From Candidatus Zhuqueibacterota bacterium (GTDB lineage Bacteria; Zhuqueibacterota; Zhuqueibacteria; Residuimicrobiales; Residuimicrobiaceae), in assembly GCA_963169875.1 (NCBI GenBank), contig CAUJEL010000164.1:1-52930 (forward strand): DNA of 52,930 bases, in the 5' to 3' direction. The notes beneath the pieces are model-generated. The model was not told the DNA's origin. It ran no database searches and worked only from the letters and a program-made list of their open reading frames with translations. Made by a program: the position numbers and the translations under genes. Below are positions 1 to 7,851 of this stretch, one piece after another. Position 1 is the stretch's first letter; every line of letters starts with the position of its first letter.

Positions 1-1
1 G

Positions 2-424
2 TCACCGGCCAGATATGTCAAACTGGTCATCGATCAACCCGCGCAGGGATGGAGCCAGCTGGTCGAGCTCGAATTCTTCGCTTCCGATGACGCGGCCGCC
101 CAATTCGCGGCAAAAGCACAGAGCGAAGCGGTCGCGCTGGCTGCTGTGTTCGAGCTCTCCGTGCGCAATTATCCCAATCCCTTCAATCCGGAGACCACGG
201 TCGAGTACACGCTGCCGCAACGGGGTGATGTGCAGGTTGCGGTTTATAATCTGCTGGGACAGCAGGTGCGGATGCTCGCCTCAGGCGTTCAGGAGAGCGG
301 AAGGTACCAGGTGCGTTGGGATGGCCGCGATGGGACGGGGCAGAAAGCCCCCAGCGGCATCTACCTGCTGCGGATTCAATCCGGATCGCAAGCAAAGGTG
401 CACCGCATGGTGATGTTGAAGTAA
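2..424 (+). CDS. C-terminal part of a secreted protein with a FlgD-like sorting domain (5' end outside window)
   Basis: The reading frame is open from the window edge, so the start is missing. The first ~35 residues (around ARYVKLVIDQP and WSQLVELEFF) look like the last strands of a discoidin/F5-8C or similar carbohydrate-binding beta-sandwich. They are followed by a C-terminal domain of about 85 residues starting at YPNPFNPETT and ending in a basic strand with MVMLK. This domain is the FlgD-Ig-like or type IX-style sorting module that FCB bacteria place at the end of exported proteins. The protein is therefore probably secreted or anchored at the cell surface. A strong hairpin terminator follows 18 bp after the stop. 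The catalytic or main domain lies outside the window, so the substrate cannot be named. Confidence 0.85.
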   Translation, partial: SPARYVKLVIDQPAQGWSQLVELEFFASDDAAAQFAAKAQSEAVALAAVFELSVRNYPNPFNPETTVEYTLPQRGDVQVAVYNLLGQQVRMLASGVQESGRYQVRWDGRDGTGQKAPSGIYLLRIQSGSQAKVHRMVMLK

Positions 425-441
425 CCAGCAACAACACAAAT

Positions 442-480
442 AAAAAATCCCGGACTTTGTGCGAGTCCGGGATTTTTTTT
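442..480 (+). terminator. Rho-independent terminator of the secreted-protein gene
   Basis: A perfect 12-bp stem (AAATCCCGGACT / AGTCCGGGATTT) encloses a short TTGTGCG loop and runs into eight T residues. It lies just after the stop at 424 on the same strand, so it ends the transcript of the left-edge gene. Confidence 0.93.
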
Positions 481-828
481 GCAGAGCTTTATCCACAGGT
501 TGCGGCATGCCGTGAGGCCGATCGGGGACAGAGCAAGATTCCGCAGCAGCTGATGCCGCAACCTTCAAGGCTGATCAGAATCTGCTGGTAAGGACTGGGC
601 ACAGAGACACCTCCCAGCGGCCGGCAGATGGCGGCATGCCAAATAGTTTACTTAAATCGCTATAAATAAACCATGGTAAATTTTAGTTTACTTTTGGCAG
701 CAATGCAAGTAACATAATGATGACATGATCAGACTCGAGGCTCAGCGTCATCTACTCCTGGTGCGGACTATTTTTGGGGAAAAACAACCGTGAAACGCAG
801 GAGATGCTTTGCGTGTTCACTATATAGT
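481..828. other. Intergenic stretch without a recognisable gene
   Basis: I see no supported gene here. Short reading frames on both strands lack start signals and family resemblance. The only structure noticed is a direct repeat TAGTTTACTT at 644-653 and 684-693, exactly 40 bp apart, inside an AT-rich patch. Confidence 0.6.
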
Positions 829-905
829 TTTCATTTTCTCTGTGTCTCGGAGCCTCGGTGGTGAAAGATTAAATCCCTGAGGCACAGGGGCGCTGAGGGA
901 AACAC
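829..905. repeat. Degenerate relative of the dispersed element end (CTCTGTGTCTC...GGTGGTGAA)
   Basis: The run TTTCTCTGTGTCTC, a GC-rich centre, then GGTGGTGAAAGATT resembles the right end of the larger intergenic element seen at 4146, 39325 and 42211 (TTTCTTTGCG...CTCTGCG...CGGTGAATAATT). It is followed by a GGCACAGGGGCGCTGAGGGAAA stretch of similar flavour. It ends directly at the 3' end of the radical SAM gene. The match is by eye and diverged. Confidence 0.45.
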
Positions 906-907
906 AA

Positions 908-1921
908 TCAAAAACCAATCCCGTCGATCTCCGCCGCACAGACCGGACAGCGTCCTGCCACCATCTTGTCATGGAGCACCTCAAATCCAATACGCTCGAT
1001 GAGCAGAGCGCCGCAGCGGTAACAGAAGGTATGCTCTCCCACATCCCCGGGCGCATTGCCGCAATAGACATAGCGCAAACCTTCCTCAATCCCGATCTCC
1101 CGGCCGCGGCGCAGCACGGTCAACGATGTGGGCGGCAGCGCGCCCAGCCGATATTGCGGATAGAACCGGCTGATGTGCCACGGCGTCTCCACGCCGAGAT
1201 GCTCCCTGATGTATGCGGCAATGGATCGTAACGTGTTCTCATCATCGCAATACCCGGGCACCAGCAGCGTGGTGACTTCCACCCAAATCCCCAATTTTTT
1301 CATCAACTGCAGGGTATCCAGAACCGGCTGCAGCGAGCCGCCCACCACCTTGCGATAGAACGCATCATCCCACCCCTTCAGATCCACATTGGCAGCCGTC
1401 AGGAACGGCGCGATCTCCTGCAACGGCGCCGCATTAATGTAGCCATTGGTCACCCACACCGTTCCCAATCCCTGGGCATGGGCCGTACGCGCAATATCCA
1501 GGGCCCATTCGTAATAGACCGTGGGTTCGGTGTAGGTGCAGGCGATGGTGCGGCAGTCCGATGCCAGGGCCTGATCAACGACGTCCGCAGCGGTCAGCGC
1601 ACGCCCTGGCAGCCGGCTATATGAAGCGCGGATTTGCGAAATCTCATGATTCTGGCAGAACTGGCAGTGAAAATTGCACCCCGCCGCCGCAACGGAAAAA
1701 GAACGCGAACCGGGATGGACATGATAGAGCGGCTTTTTTTCGATGGGATCGACATGCAATGCGATGGCCTGATTATACGTCAACGCCTGCAGCGTGCCGC
1801 CCTGATTCTGACGCACTCCGCAGACGCCAAGCTGGTCATCGGCAATGATGCATTCGTGGGGACAAAGATGGCACTGCACCTTGTGTCCATCAAGTGTGGT
1901 GTAAAAACGGGCAGGGATCAT
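908..1921 (-). CDS. amrS: AmmeMemoRadiSam-type radical SAM enzyme (PflA-like)
   Basis: A 337-residue radical SAM protein. The CX3CX2C cluster motif is C82-NFH-C86-QF-C89, followed by QN as in PflA-like activases. Extra Cys pairs occur near the N-terminus (CHLCPHEC around residues 17-24, then C34), and a C-terminal CxxC...CxxC ribbon lies around residues 298-330. This arrangement is typical of the AmrS family, formerly named pyruvate formate-lyase activating-like, which usually sits beside AMMECR1 and Memo genes. Neither partner is present here. The start ATG overlaps the stop of the upstream lipoprotein gene by 4 bp (ATGA), so the two are probably translationally coupled. The family's reaction is still poorly defined. 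Product family is confident, physiological substrate unknown. Confidence 0.9.
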   Translation of the reverse strand: MIPARFYTTLDGHKVQCHLCPHECIIADDQLGVCGVRQNQGGTLQALTYNQAIALHVDPIEKKPLYHVHPGSRSFSVAAAGCNFHCQFCQNHEISQIRASYSRLPGRALTAADVVDQALASDCRTIACTYTEPTVYYEWALDIARTAHAQGLGTVWVTNGYINAAPLQEIAPFLTAANVDLKGWDDAFYRKVVGGSLQPVLDTLQLMKKLGIWVEVTTLLVPGYCDDENTLRSIAAYIREHLGVETPWHISRFYPQYRLGALPPTSLTVLRRGREIGIEEGLRYVYCGNAPGDVGEHTFCYRCGALLIERIGFEVLHDKMVAGRCPVCAAEIDGIGF

Positions 1922-4035
1922 GGCGTATCCTCATCGCTTTCTTTAACGCGCAGCGTCATCTCCAACAGCGCCTGGATGCGAAAGTAATCATTGAGATAGA
2001 CGCGCGCCTTTTGCCCGCCGGTTCCGTCCAGTTTCACCACGTAACGAAAATATATCGTCTTTTCATGTTGTCCCTCGTTATAAAACAGGGCCATCGATGT
2101 CTCATTGATGGAGGTCGCCAGGCGCTGCGACCGCGCACCGGTGACGGTGCCGGCAGCATTGACTGGTGCGGCTTCGATGCGTAGCGGACCTACCGCCAAG
2201 TCCGGCTGCGCCGCCAATTTGGACGAGTCGGTGCCAAAATGGATAAAAAGCGAGCCGCCCACGGGGAGATGGTTTTCGATCTCGGCCGCCACGGAGACAG
2301 CGCGCATGTGACGTGTTGCATCACCAGCCAGAACAACCACATCGTCCGCTTCATCAAACGCATCACCCTCCTGGTTCTCCGGGGCAATACGCAGTTGCGA
2401 AATGTCCCCCTCAATGCTGCGCTTTTCCCATTTGAGATCCACCGGAATATCCAGAACAAACCGGCCGCGGACATAATCCGTCGAGGTCACCTGACCGAGC
2501 GTCATGCCATCGCCGACGGTGATGTAGCCGCCGGCCGCCAGCTTGGTGGGCTGCAGGTTGATGAACGGAACGATGGAACTATTTTGACTGGTGAAAAGCG
2601 GCAGGACGGTGGCTCTTTCCTGTCCCGGATCGGGCGGGGCGATGAGGACATTGAACGGGAAAAGCGCGGACTCGCCGCGGTCATTAAAGCCATAAAGCGC
2701 GCCATGAAATTCGATGGGCATTTCGATGGTGTTATAAAGGGTCACCTGCATGCGCGCATCATTCACCGTGACGCCGTCCAGCGTGCCCCACTCTTCGCTG
2801 ACGGTCACGTTCTGCACCGTGCTATCCAGCTCCACGGTGCGCGCTTCCAGCCTGCCCCGGAAATGATCCAGCACCATGTGGTCCATGTCCAGTGACAGGA
2901 TAATTTTATTTTCCGCGCCCAGGGTAATGTACTGACTGCGCAGATCGGCAGTTTGCGCTGCGATTGAAACGTGCATTTGTTGCGGTGAGCCCGCTTGCGG
3001 CACATCGAGATGAATGGCGTACGCGGCGAGATTCACGTCCAGAATTTGCGTCGCGAATGGCTGCATCGCCACTTTCAATTGCAGCGGCAGGCCGGAGTCT
3101 TTGTGCCTGATCTCATCAAACTGGATGGAGATACCGGGGCTGGCAAAGGGCGTGCGGTTGTCGATGGACAATCGGAATCGCCCCCCCCTGAACTCAAGAT
3201 CGGCGATGGCATTTTTTCCACTTTTATCGATCACCATGGTCTCGGCATGATCGATGGTCAGGGCGGGTATGCGCGCTTCGACGCTGGAAATGCTGAAGCT
3301 GCGCAGTTCGGATACAACATCCACGGACCGCGTCCCATCAATGGCGATCTGGCCGCCGCGGCTGCCCTGGGAATTCCCGCTCAACAGCCAGCGGCTCTGC
3401 GGGGGGAAACTTTTCCCGGCCATGTCGACCTCGACGATGGCGGAATCGTCCGCAGCCACCAACCGCAGCAGTGGCGACGTGACGACAATCGCCGAGGTGG
3501 CGGGATCCTGAAGCGATAAAATGATATTTTCAAGGGGAACCGGCAGACGATTATAGATGTGCAGCCAGGCGACACCCGAAGTCAGTGTGGCGAAAAGCAG
3601 ATCTTCGCTGGCATGAAAAGCGCCTGTGACGCGGTTGAAGGTAAAGGGCGCTATGGTGCCTGTGGTGCCATTTTTGCTGACCGCTTCCGCTGAAAGCTGC
3701 GACCACAGGAAGCGGTCAGCCACCACCGGAATGTTCGGAATCGTCAATGCATCCAGACCGATGTTGACCGTCTCGTGAATTTCGGGAAAAGTGAGGTAAT
3801 CCTTGACATAGGAGGTATCCAACGCCTGTTCGAAATGGAAAGCGAGCAGGCCGTCTGTGCCAGCGGTCAGATGGTCATCCCCGCGGATCAATTCCTCGAT
3901 GGAATAGATGTGATCGGTCAGGGGCACGCGCAGGGTGGTATCCCAGCTGGGCGCTTTGGGGGATTCCAGGGAGCAGGACAACCACATCAGGCTAAAAGCG
4001 GGCAACCAGGCTGCCGCACAGATATATTTTTTCAT
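1918..4035 (-). CDS. Large beta-rich lipoprotein of unknown function
   Basis: A 705-residue protein beginning with a lysine-led signal peptide and a lipobox ending LSC at about residue 21, so it should be lipidated and anchored in an envelope membrane. The mature part is long, rich in alternating hydrophobic/polar strands, Gly, Asp and Thr, and has no transmembrane helix or catalytic motif that I recognise. Several segments look like repeated beta-sandwich strands. It ends four bases into amrS, so the pair is likely co-expressed. The ATG start fits the signal peptide; no convincing Shine-Dalgarno is visible beyond a weak purine run. Not assigned to a named family. Confidence 0.8.
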   Translation of the reverse strand: MKKYICAAAWLPAFSLMWLSCSLESPKAPSWDTTLRVPLTDHIYSIEELIRGDDHLTAGTDGLLAFHFEQALDTSYVKDYLTFPEIHETVNIGLDALTIPNIPVVADRFLWSQLSAEAVSKNGTTGTIAPFTFNRVTGAFHASEDLLFATLTSGVAWLHIYNRLPVPLENIILSLQDPATSAIVVTSPLLRLVAADDSAIVEVDMAGKSFPPQSRWLLSGNSQGSRGGQIAIDGTRSVDVVSELRSFSISSVEARIPALTIDHAETMVIDKSGKNAIADLEFRGGRFRLSIDNRTPFASPGISIQFDEIRHKDSGLPLQLKVAMQPFATQILDVNLAAYAIHLDVPQAGSPQQMHVSIAAQTADLRSQYITLGAENKIILSLDMDHMVLDHFRGRLEARTVELDSTVQNVTVSEEWGTLDGVTVNDARMQVTLYNTIEMPIEFHGALYGFNDRGESALFPFNVLIAPPDPGQERATVLPLFTSQNSSIVPFINLQPTKLAAGGYITVGDGMTLGQVTSTDYVRGRFVLDIPVDLKWEKRSIEGDISQLRIAPENQEGDAFDEADDVVVLAGDATRHMRAVSVAAEIENHLPVGGSLFIHFGTDSSKLAAQPDLAVGPLRIEAAPVNAAGTVTGARSQRLATSINETSMALFYNEGQHEKTIYFRYVVKLDGTGGQKARVYLNDYFRIQALLEMTLRVKESDEDTP

Positions 4036-4145
4036 TTCACCATCCAGAAATCGCCAATTTATTCATAAGCCAATTCTAAAAACCTTAACCAGGACTTGAA
4101 AGAATTGTTTTATATTTAGTTTGATTTTTTTATTCGTATACCAGG

Positions 4146-4319
4146 CCTGAATGATTCACCGCCGAGGTCGCAGAGGTACGCAAAGAAAAGAAAAACATAA
4201 AGATGGCTTTTACAAAAACTTTGATGACTGAGATCAAATCAAATCGAATAAATTTTGATCATTGTAATAAAAATCGCTCGGCTGCCTCGGCGCACTCGGC
4301 GGTTTATGAATCGAACAGG
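4146..4319 (-). repeat. Dispersed intergenic element, copy A
   Basis: Read on the minus strand this begins CCTGTTCGATTCATAAACC, passes through ATCTCAGTCAT in an AT-rich centre, and ends with GTTTTTCTTTTCTTTGCG and a CTCTGCG...CGGCGGTGAAT block. The same blocks occur in the same order at 39325-39510 and 42211-42386. The two ends are imperfect inverted repeats of each other (CCGCCGAGTGCGCCGAGG against CCGCCGAGGTCGCAGAGG). There is no coding capacity. It lies between the lipoprotein gene start and the dehydrogenase gene end. The structure resembles a MITE or REP-like element. Confidence 0.85.
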
Positions 4320-4461
4320 ATCGTGAAATTGGCCGTTATTAGAGTGGACTCATTTATAATTACCAACACAACAAAGTCATCGCCGAAAATAAATTCATAC
4401 CTCTCAAGTTACAGCTTTTATACTTCCGCGGCCGTGATCCAGAACACCAGTCCGCACTTTG

Positions 4462-4581
4462 AAAGGCGCCCTGCTTGTGAGGGGTGCCTTTGACATACAC
4501 ACGGCGATCCTGTTTCAACCGATCCTGATCGGGACATTTACCGGCTTTGAGGGTGTCTCTGACATTCCCGCGGCGATCCCC
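4462..4581. repeat. Hairpin plus degenerate 70-bp tandem duplication
   Basis: The segment TGAGGGGTGCCTTTGACAT, followed by a GGCGATCC block, at 4478-4512 recurs at 4548-4581 as TGAGGGTGTCTCTGACAT with the same GGCGATCC block, offset 70 bp. The first copy also closes a 10-bp stem: AAAGGCGCCC at 4462-4471 with GGGTGCCTTT at 4482-4491, one G-T pair. It lies immediately downstream of the dehydrogenase stop. No T tract follows on either strand, so I do not call it an intrinsic terminator. Confidence 0.55.
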
Positions 4582-4594
4582 TTGGGACAGCGCA

Positions 4595-5479
4595 CTAGTG
4601 CATATTGCCGAGGCGCTGCAGGGATTTGATAAGGGCCTGGGTGCCTTCGCGGCCTTCGCCGTGGGCCTGACAGCCGTTGAAAAGTTGCGCCACCAGCGCC
4701 AGCGCAGGGGACGGCAATTTCATCTCCCGCGCCGCCTCCAAAGCCAGAGCGAGGTCTTTCTGTTGCAGATCGATCATGAATCCGGGCGCAAAATCGCTGG
4801 CCACCATGCGCGGGCCGAGGTTGTTGAGCTGCCACGACCCGGCGGCGCCGTTTTTAACCGCCTCGATCATGATATTGGCATCCACGCCCGCGCGGCGCGC
4901 GAACTGAACGGCCTCACACACGGCCAGGTTGTTGACCGATACCAGAATCTGATTGCATAATTTAACCGTCTGGCCCATGCCATGGCCGCCCACCAGGGTC
5001 ATGGACTTGCCCAGGGCGCGAAAAACCGGCAGGCAGCGCTCGAATACCTCGGCTTTGCCGCCGGCCATGATCGCCAGCGTTCCCGCCTTGGCGCCTGTAT
5101 CGCCGCCGCTCACGGGCGCATCGAGCATGTCGCCGCCTTGCTTTTCGATCTCCAGCGCCAGCCGCCGCGTCACCGAGGGCGAAATGGTGCTCATATCGAT
5201 GACCACGGCGCCGGGACGCAGGCCTTGCAGTACACCTTCCGACCCTGCAATGACGTCGACAACGTCTGGCGAATCGGTCACCATGGTGATGATGATTTCG
5301 CTCTTCTCAGCCACTTCGCGGGGAGAATAAGCGCGCGCGGCACCCGCGGCAACGGCGGCCTCTGTTTTGCTGGTCGTACGATTATAAACAGTCACAGGAA
5401 ATCCCGCCTTGAGCAGGTTCATCACCATCGGCTGCCCCATGATGCCCAGGCCGATAAATCCAAGTTGAGTCGCTTGCAT
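4595..5479 (-). CDS. Beta-hydroxyacid dehydrogenase (3-hydroxyisobutyrate / tartronate-semialdehyde reductase family)
   Basis: A 294-residue NAD(P)-dependent enzyme. The Rossmann signature GFIGLGIMGQPM is at residues ~7-18. The substrate-binding DAPVSGG motif is near residue 120 and the catalytic lysine lies in GQTVKLCNQ near residue 170. Length and motifs match 3-hydroxyisobutyrate dehydrogenase and 2-hydroxy-3-oxopropionate reductase; the sequence alone does not choose between them, and related GLYR1-type succinic semialdehyde reductases are also possible. I chose the ATG at 5479 rather than an upstream in-frame TTG because a GGAGAG Shine-Dalgarno precedes it. It follows a small lipoprotein gene after an 18-bp gap and may share its transcript. 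Confidence 0.92.
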   Translation of the reverse strand: MQATQLGFIGLGIMGQPMVMNLLKAGFPVTVYNRTTSKTEAAVAAGAARAYSPREVAEKSEIIITMVTDSPDVVDVIAGSEGVLQGLRPGAVVIDMSTISPSVTRRLALEIEKQGGDMLDAPVSGGDTGAKAGTLAIMAGGKAEVFERCLPVFRALGKSMTLVGGHGMGQTVKLCNQILVSVNNLAVCEAVQFARRAGVDANIMIEAVKNGAAGSWQLNNLGPRMVASDFAPGFMIDLQQKDLALALEAAREMKLPSPALALVAQLFNGCQAHGEGREGTQALIKSLQRLGNMH

Positions 5480-5497
5480 GGTTCTCTCCAAAACAAG

Positions 5498-5938
5498 TTA
5501 TTCTTTGCTCATATGGTGCTGCCAGATTTTCCACACGCCCTCAGATTTGATCAGAATCATGGTGTGCAGATTATTCAGGGGCGTGGTGCGGCCATGGCTG
5601 ATAATATGAATGGTGCTCTTGTAACGCGCCGTCATCAGAGTGCCATCGCCTTGAAATTGCACATCTTTGAGCACTGTCCTGACATCCCCCCAGCTCCGCA
5701 GCATGGGCATGAAAAATTGATCAAAGGCCCCAGGCGGCAGAGCCTTGCCGTTGAGCGTGTACCAGAACATGTCCGTATGACACAGCGCCTTCAGCGCCGC
5801 CATGTCTTTTTGATCGAATGCCTGGTGGAATTCACGAATGACAGATTCTGCAGCAGCAGTCGGTTGTTTCTGACAACCGGCACCGAAGATAATCACACCC
5901 AACAGCACCACAGTGCCAAATAGTTTGCTTCTTGTCAC
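5498..5938 (-). CDS. NTF2/SnoaL-like (DUF4440-type) lipoprotein
   Basis: A protein of 146 residues with a signal peptide and lipobox ending FGAGC near residue 18, so the mature part is a lipidated envelope protein. The remaining ~125 residues show the cone-shaped NTF2-like pattern: an N-terminal helix FHQAFDQKDMAAL, then strands ending in the VWKIWQHH strand common to DUF4440/SnoaL-like ketosteroid-isomerase-fold proteins. No catalytic residues can be assigned. The start is taken as GTG at 5938, with GGAG seven bases upstream, because the longer in-frame version would add 14 residues before the signal peptide without a better ribosome site. Confidence 0.8.
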   Translation of the reverse strand: MTRSKLFGTVVLLGVIIFGAGCQKQPTAAAESVIREFHQAFDQKDMAALKALCHTDMFWYTLNGKALPPGAFDQFFMPMLRSWGDVRTVLKDVQFQGDGTLMTARYKSTIHIISHGRTTPLNNLHTMILIKSEGVWKIWQHHMSKE

Positions 5939-6009
5939 TTGATGACTCCTTATAAAATGCCACTCTAAAATTGTCGACAAATTAAGATGATGCTCCCACG
6001 CAGCGGCGA

Positions 6010-6831
6010 TTATTTCAATAACCGGTCACAGAGTGTTTCCGCCCAGGCCGCCTCTTCTTCTTTACCGTATTTACGGCAGCCGAGCGCATAGATGCGGCAT
6101 TTTTCCTGCAACAGAGTGCGGGTTGGCGCACGATCCGATTCTGGTAACCCTTTCACCGTCAGCATCTTTGCCAGCGCGATGATGCGATAGCGGTCCAGGC
6201 CGTGCTGCCGGGACAGCTGCGGCCAATCCCCGGCCCGCTTGATGATCAGCCGTTGCGGCAGGAACAGCACCGGGTACTGCCATGTCATGCGCAGCCACAG
6301 GTCATAATCTTCACAGGCCGGCAAGCCGGGATCGAACAGGCCGACCTTCTCAAGAACCTGCCGGTGCAGCAGGATGGAAGAAGGACTGATGATGCACAGC
6401 GGCAGACAGTGGTGATAAATCCACCCCGCGTATTTTGCGTGTCTTTTGCCCTGATTCATCCAGCGGCCATGACGGCGCCACTCTTCATCCGTATAGCAGA
6501 TGAGATACTCCGGCTGGTTGTGCAAGGCGGCCGTCTGCAGCGCCAGTTTTTGCGGCATCCACAGATCGTCCGAGTCGAGAAAGGCGAGCCACTCCCCGGT
6601 CGCGGCTGCAATGCCGCGATTCCGCGCCGCGGAGACGCCCAGAGGCTTTTCATGATGCAGCATCCGGATGCGCTCCCGATAGGGCGCGAGCGCATCCCGC
6701 GTGTTATCGGCCGAGCCATCATCCACAACGATGATCTCATCCGCGGGACGGCTCTGCGCCAGCACCGATTGCAGCGCTTCCAGGAGCAAACCCGCGCGAT
6801 CGCACGTGGTTATGATGACCGATACCCGCAT
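6010..6831 (-). CDS. Family 2 glycosyltransferase
   Basis: A 273-residue GT-A fold transferase. The N-terminal SVIITTCDRAGLL strand, IVVDDGSADNT nucleotide-binding motif (~residues 34-44) and the metal-binding LDSDD (~88-92) are typical of GT2 enzymes that transfer a sugar from an NDP-sugar. The acceptor-side ACEDYDLWLRM motif (ED acid pair) lies near residue 180. There is no transmembrane segment, so it is a cytoplasmic or peripheral enzyme, likely for surface glycans. It begins 6 bp after the rhomboid stop and has no clear ribosome site of its own, which suggests coupling to that gene. Acceptor unknown. Confidence 0.92.
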   Translation of the reverse strand: MRVSVIITTCDRAGLLLEALQSVLAQSRPADEIIVVDDGSADNTRDALAPYRERIRMLHHEKPLGVSAARNRGIAAATGEWLAFLDSDDLWMPQKLALQTAALHNQPEYLICYTDEEWRRHGRWMNQGKRHAKYAGWIYHHCLPLCIISPSSILLHRQVLEKVGLFDPGLPACEDYDLWLRMTWQYPVLFLPQRLIIKRAGDWPQLSRQHGLDRYRIIALAKMLTVKGLPESDRAPTRTLLQEKCRIYALGCRKYGKEEEAAWAETLCDRLLK

Positions 6832-6837
6832 ATCAGC

Positions 6838-7659
6838 TTAGAAGAAAAGGGCGAGCCCGAAAGCGGCGACGGTCAGCACGGCTGCAAGGACAGCCAGGAG
6901 ACGATGTCTGCCGTTTTCACGACGAATTTCCTGATAACCGAGAAGCCAGGCCGATACATAGCCGCCCACGAATCCGCCGGCGTGCGCCCAGTTGTTGATG
7001 CCGGGAAAGAGAAAGCCAAAGACAAAGGCCATGAGCGCCCAACTGCCCACCTGACGGTAGACGGCCTCGCCGAAGGAACCACCACGATGGCGGCCGTAAT
7101 AGATCAGGGCGCCCAGCAAGCCAAAAATGGAACCGGAAGCGCCGATGGTAAAGATCACGCCCAGCAAGTTGGAGGCCACGAAACCGATGATGCCGCTGAG
7201 GGTGAAGATGAGAAACGCACGCGAGGTGCCAAAAAGCTCATCCACAGCATAGCCGACATTGCGCAGCCAGATCATGTTGAAGAGAATATGAAGCAAGCCG
7301 CCGTGGAGATAGATGGCGGTGATCAGTGTCCACCACTTGCCCTGCGACATGGGATAAACACCGGTCATGCCAAGGCGGTAGAGCGCTTCACCGCCCGGCG
7401 CTAACAGGCCGAACAAACCGCGCGGCTGCATCACGGCGGAGATATCCATGAGCAAACTGATGACATAGAGAAAGATGCAGACGGCCATGAGCACGGGCAC
7501 GAGTCCGCCGAGGCTGCGAATCAATGTTTCAAAACCCGTGCTCAGCCCGGAGACGCCGTAATTTTTCCAGCCGCAGTGGATGCATTCCCTGGCATTGGCG
7601 GAAATCAGACGGTTGCAATTGGGGCAGAGCATGGCGCCGGTTTTCTGTTTTTTGAACAT
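6838..7659 (-). CDS. Rhomboid family intramembrane serine protease with N-terminal zinc ribbon
   Basis: A 273-residue polytopic membrane protein. Residues ~12-30 carry CPNC...CIHCG, a small zinc ribbon in the cytoplasm. The rhomboid core follows: HxxxN (HILFN, ~127-131) for the oxyanion region, the catalytic serine in GASGSIFG (~175) and the catalytic histidine in NWAHAGGFVGG (~226). All elements of the Ser-His dyad are present, so it should be active, cleaving transmembrane substrates within the inner membrane. AAAGGAG precedes the ATG. It is the first gene of a pair with the GT2 gene. The ribbon is an addition to the minimal GlpG fold whose role is unknown. Confidence 0.92.
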   Translation of the reverse strand: MFKKQKTGAMLCPNCNRLISANARECIHCGWKNYGVSGLSTGFETLIRSLGGLVPVLMAVCIFLYVISLLMDISAVMQPRGLFGLLAPGGEALYRLGMTGVYPMSQGKWWTLITAIYLHGGLLHILFNMIWLRNVGYAVDELFGTSRAFLIFTLSGIIGFVASNLLGVIFTIGASGSIFGLLGALIYYGRHRGGSFGEAVYRQVGSWALMAFVFGFLFPGINNWAHAGGFVGGYVSAWLLGYQEIRRENGRHRLLAVLAAVLTVAAFGLALFF

Positions 7660-7667
7660 GGCACTCC

Positions 7668-7685
7668 TTTATGAATAGAACAGGA
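7668..7685. repeat. End fragment of the dispersed element upstream of the rhomboid gene
   Basis: TTTATGAATAGAACAGG matches the outer end of copy A (TTTATGAATCGAACAGG at 4303-4319) with one difference. It lies 8 bp upstream of the rhomboid start codon, overlapping its ribosome-binding region. Confidence 0.45.
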
Positions 7686-7789
7686 TACATTATTGCCACC
7701 CAACCAACATAAATTACAGCAAATTAATATGCAAAATATTTTTCATTTTATAAAGCATAAAATAGCTGTCTGAGCGGCCGATATTTTTC

Positions 7790-7818
7790 TTGCAAATGAC
7801 CTCGTAAACTCTTATATT
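7790..7818 (+). promoter_or_regulatory. Sigma70-like promoter for the YchF-like gene
   Basis: TTGCAA at 7790-7795 and TATATT at 7813-7818 are separated by exactly 17 bp, 33 bp before the ATG. This is the first plus-strand gene after a block of minus-strand genes, so it needs its own promoter. Confidence 0.5.
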
Positions 7819-7851
7819 TAATTAAAATATTGACTTAATCAGGACCTATCT

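Noticed and set aside
644-693. TAGTTTACTT direct repeat, 40 bp apart, as an operator pair
   Set aside because: It is AT-rich, not palindromic, and not placed next to a gene start on either strand, so chance is sufficient.
6202-7404. 400-codon plus-strand open frame
   Set aside because: It runs antisense across two well-supported genes (GT2 and rhomboid) and resembles no protein family.
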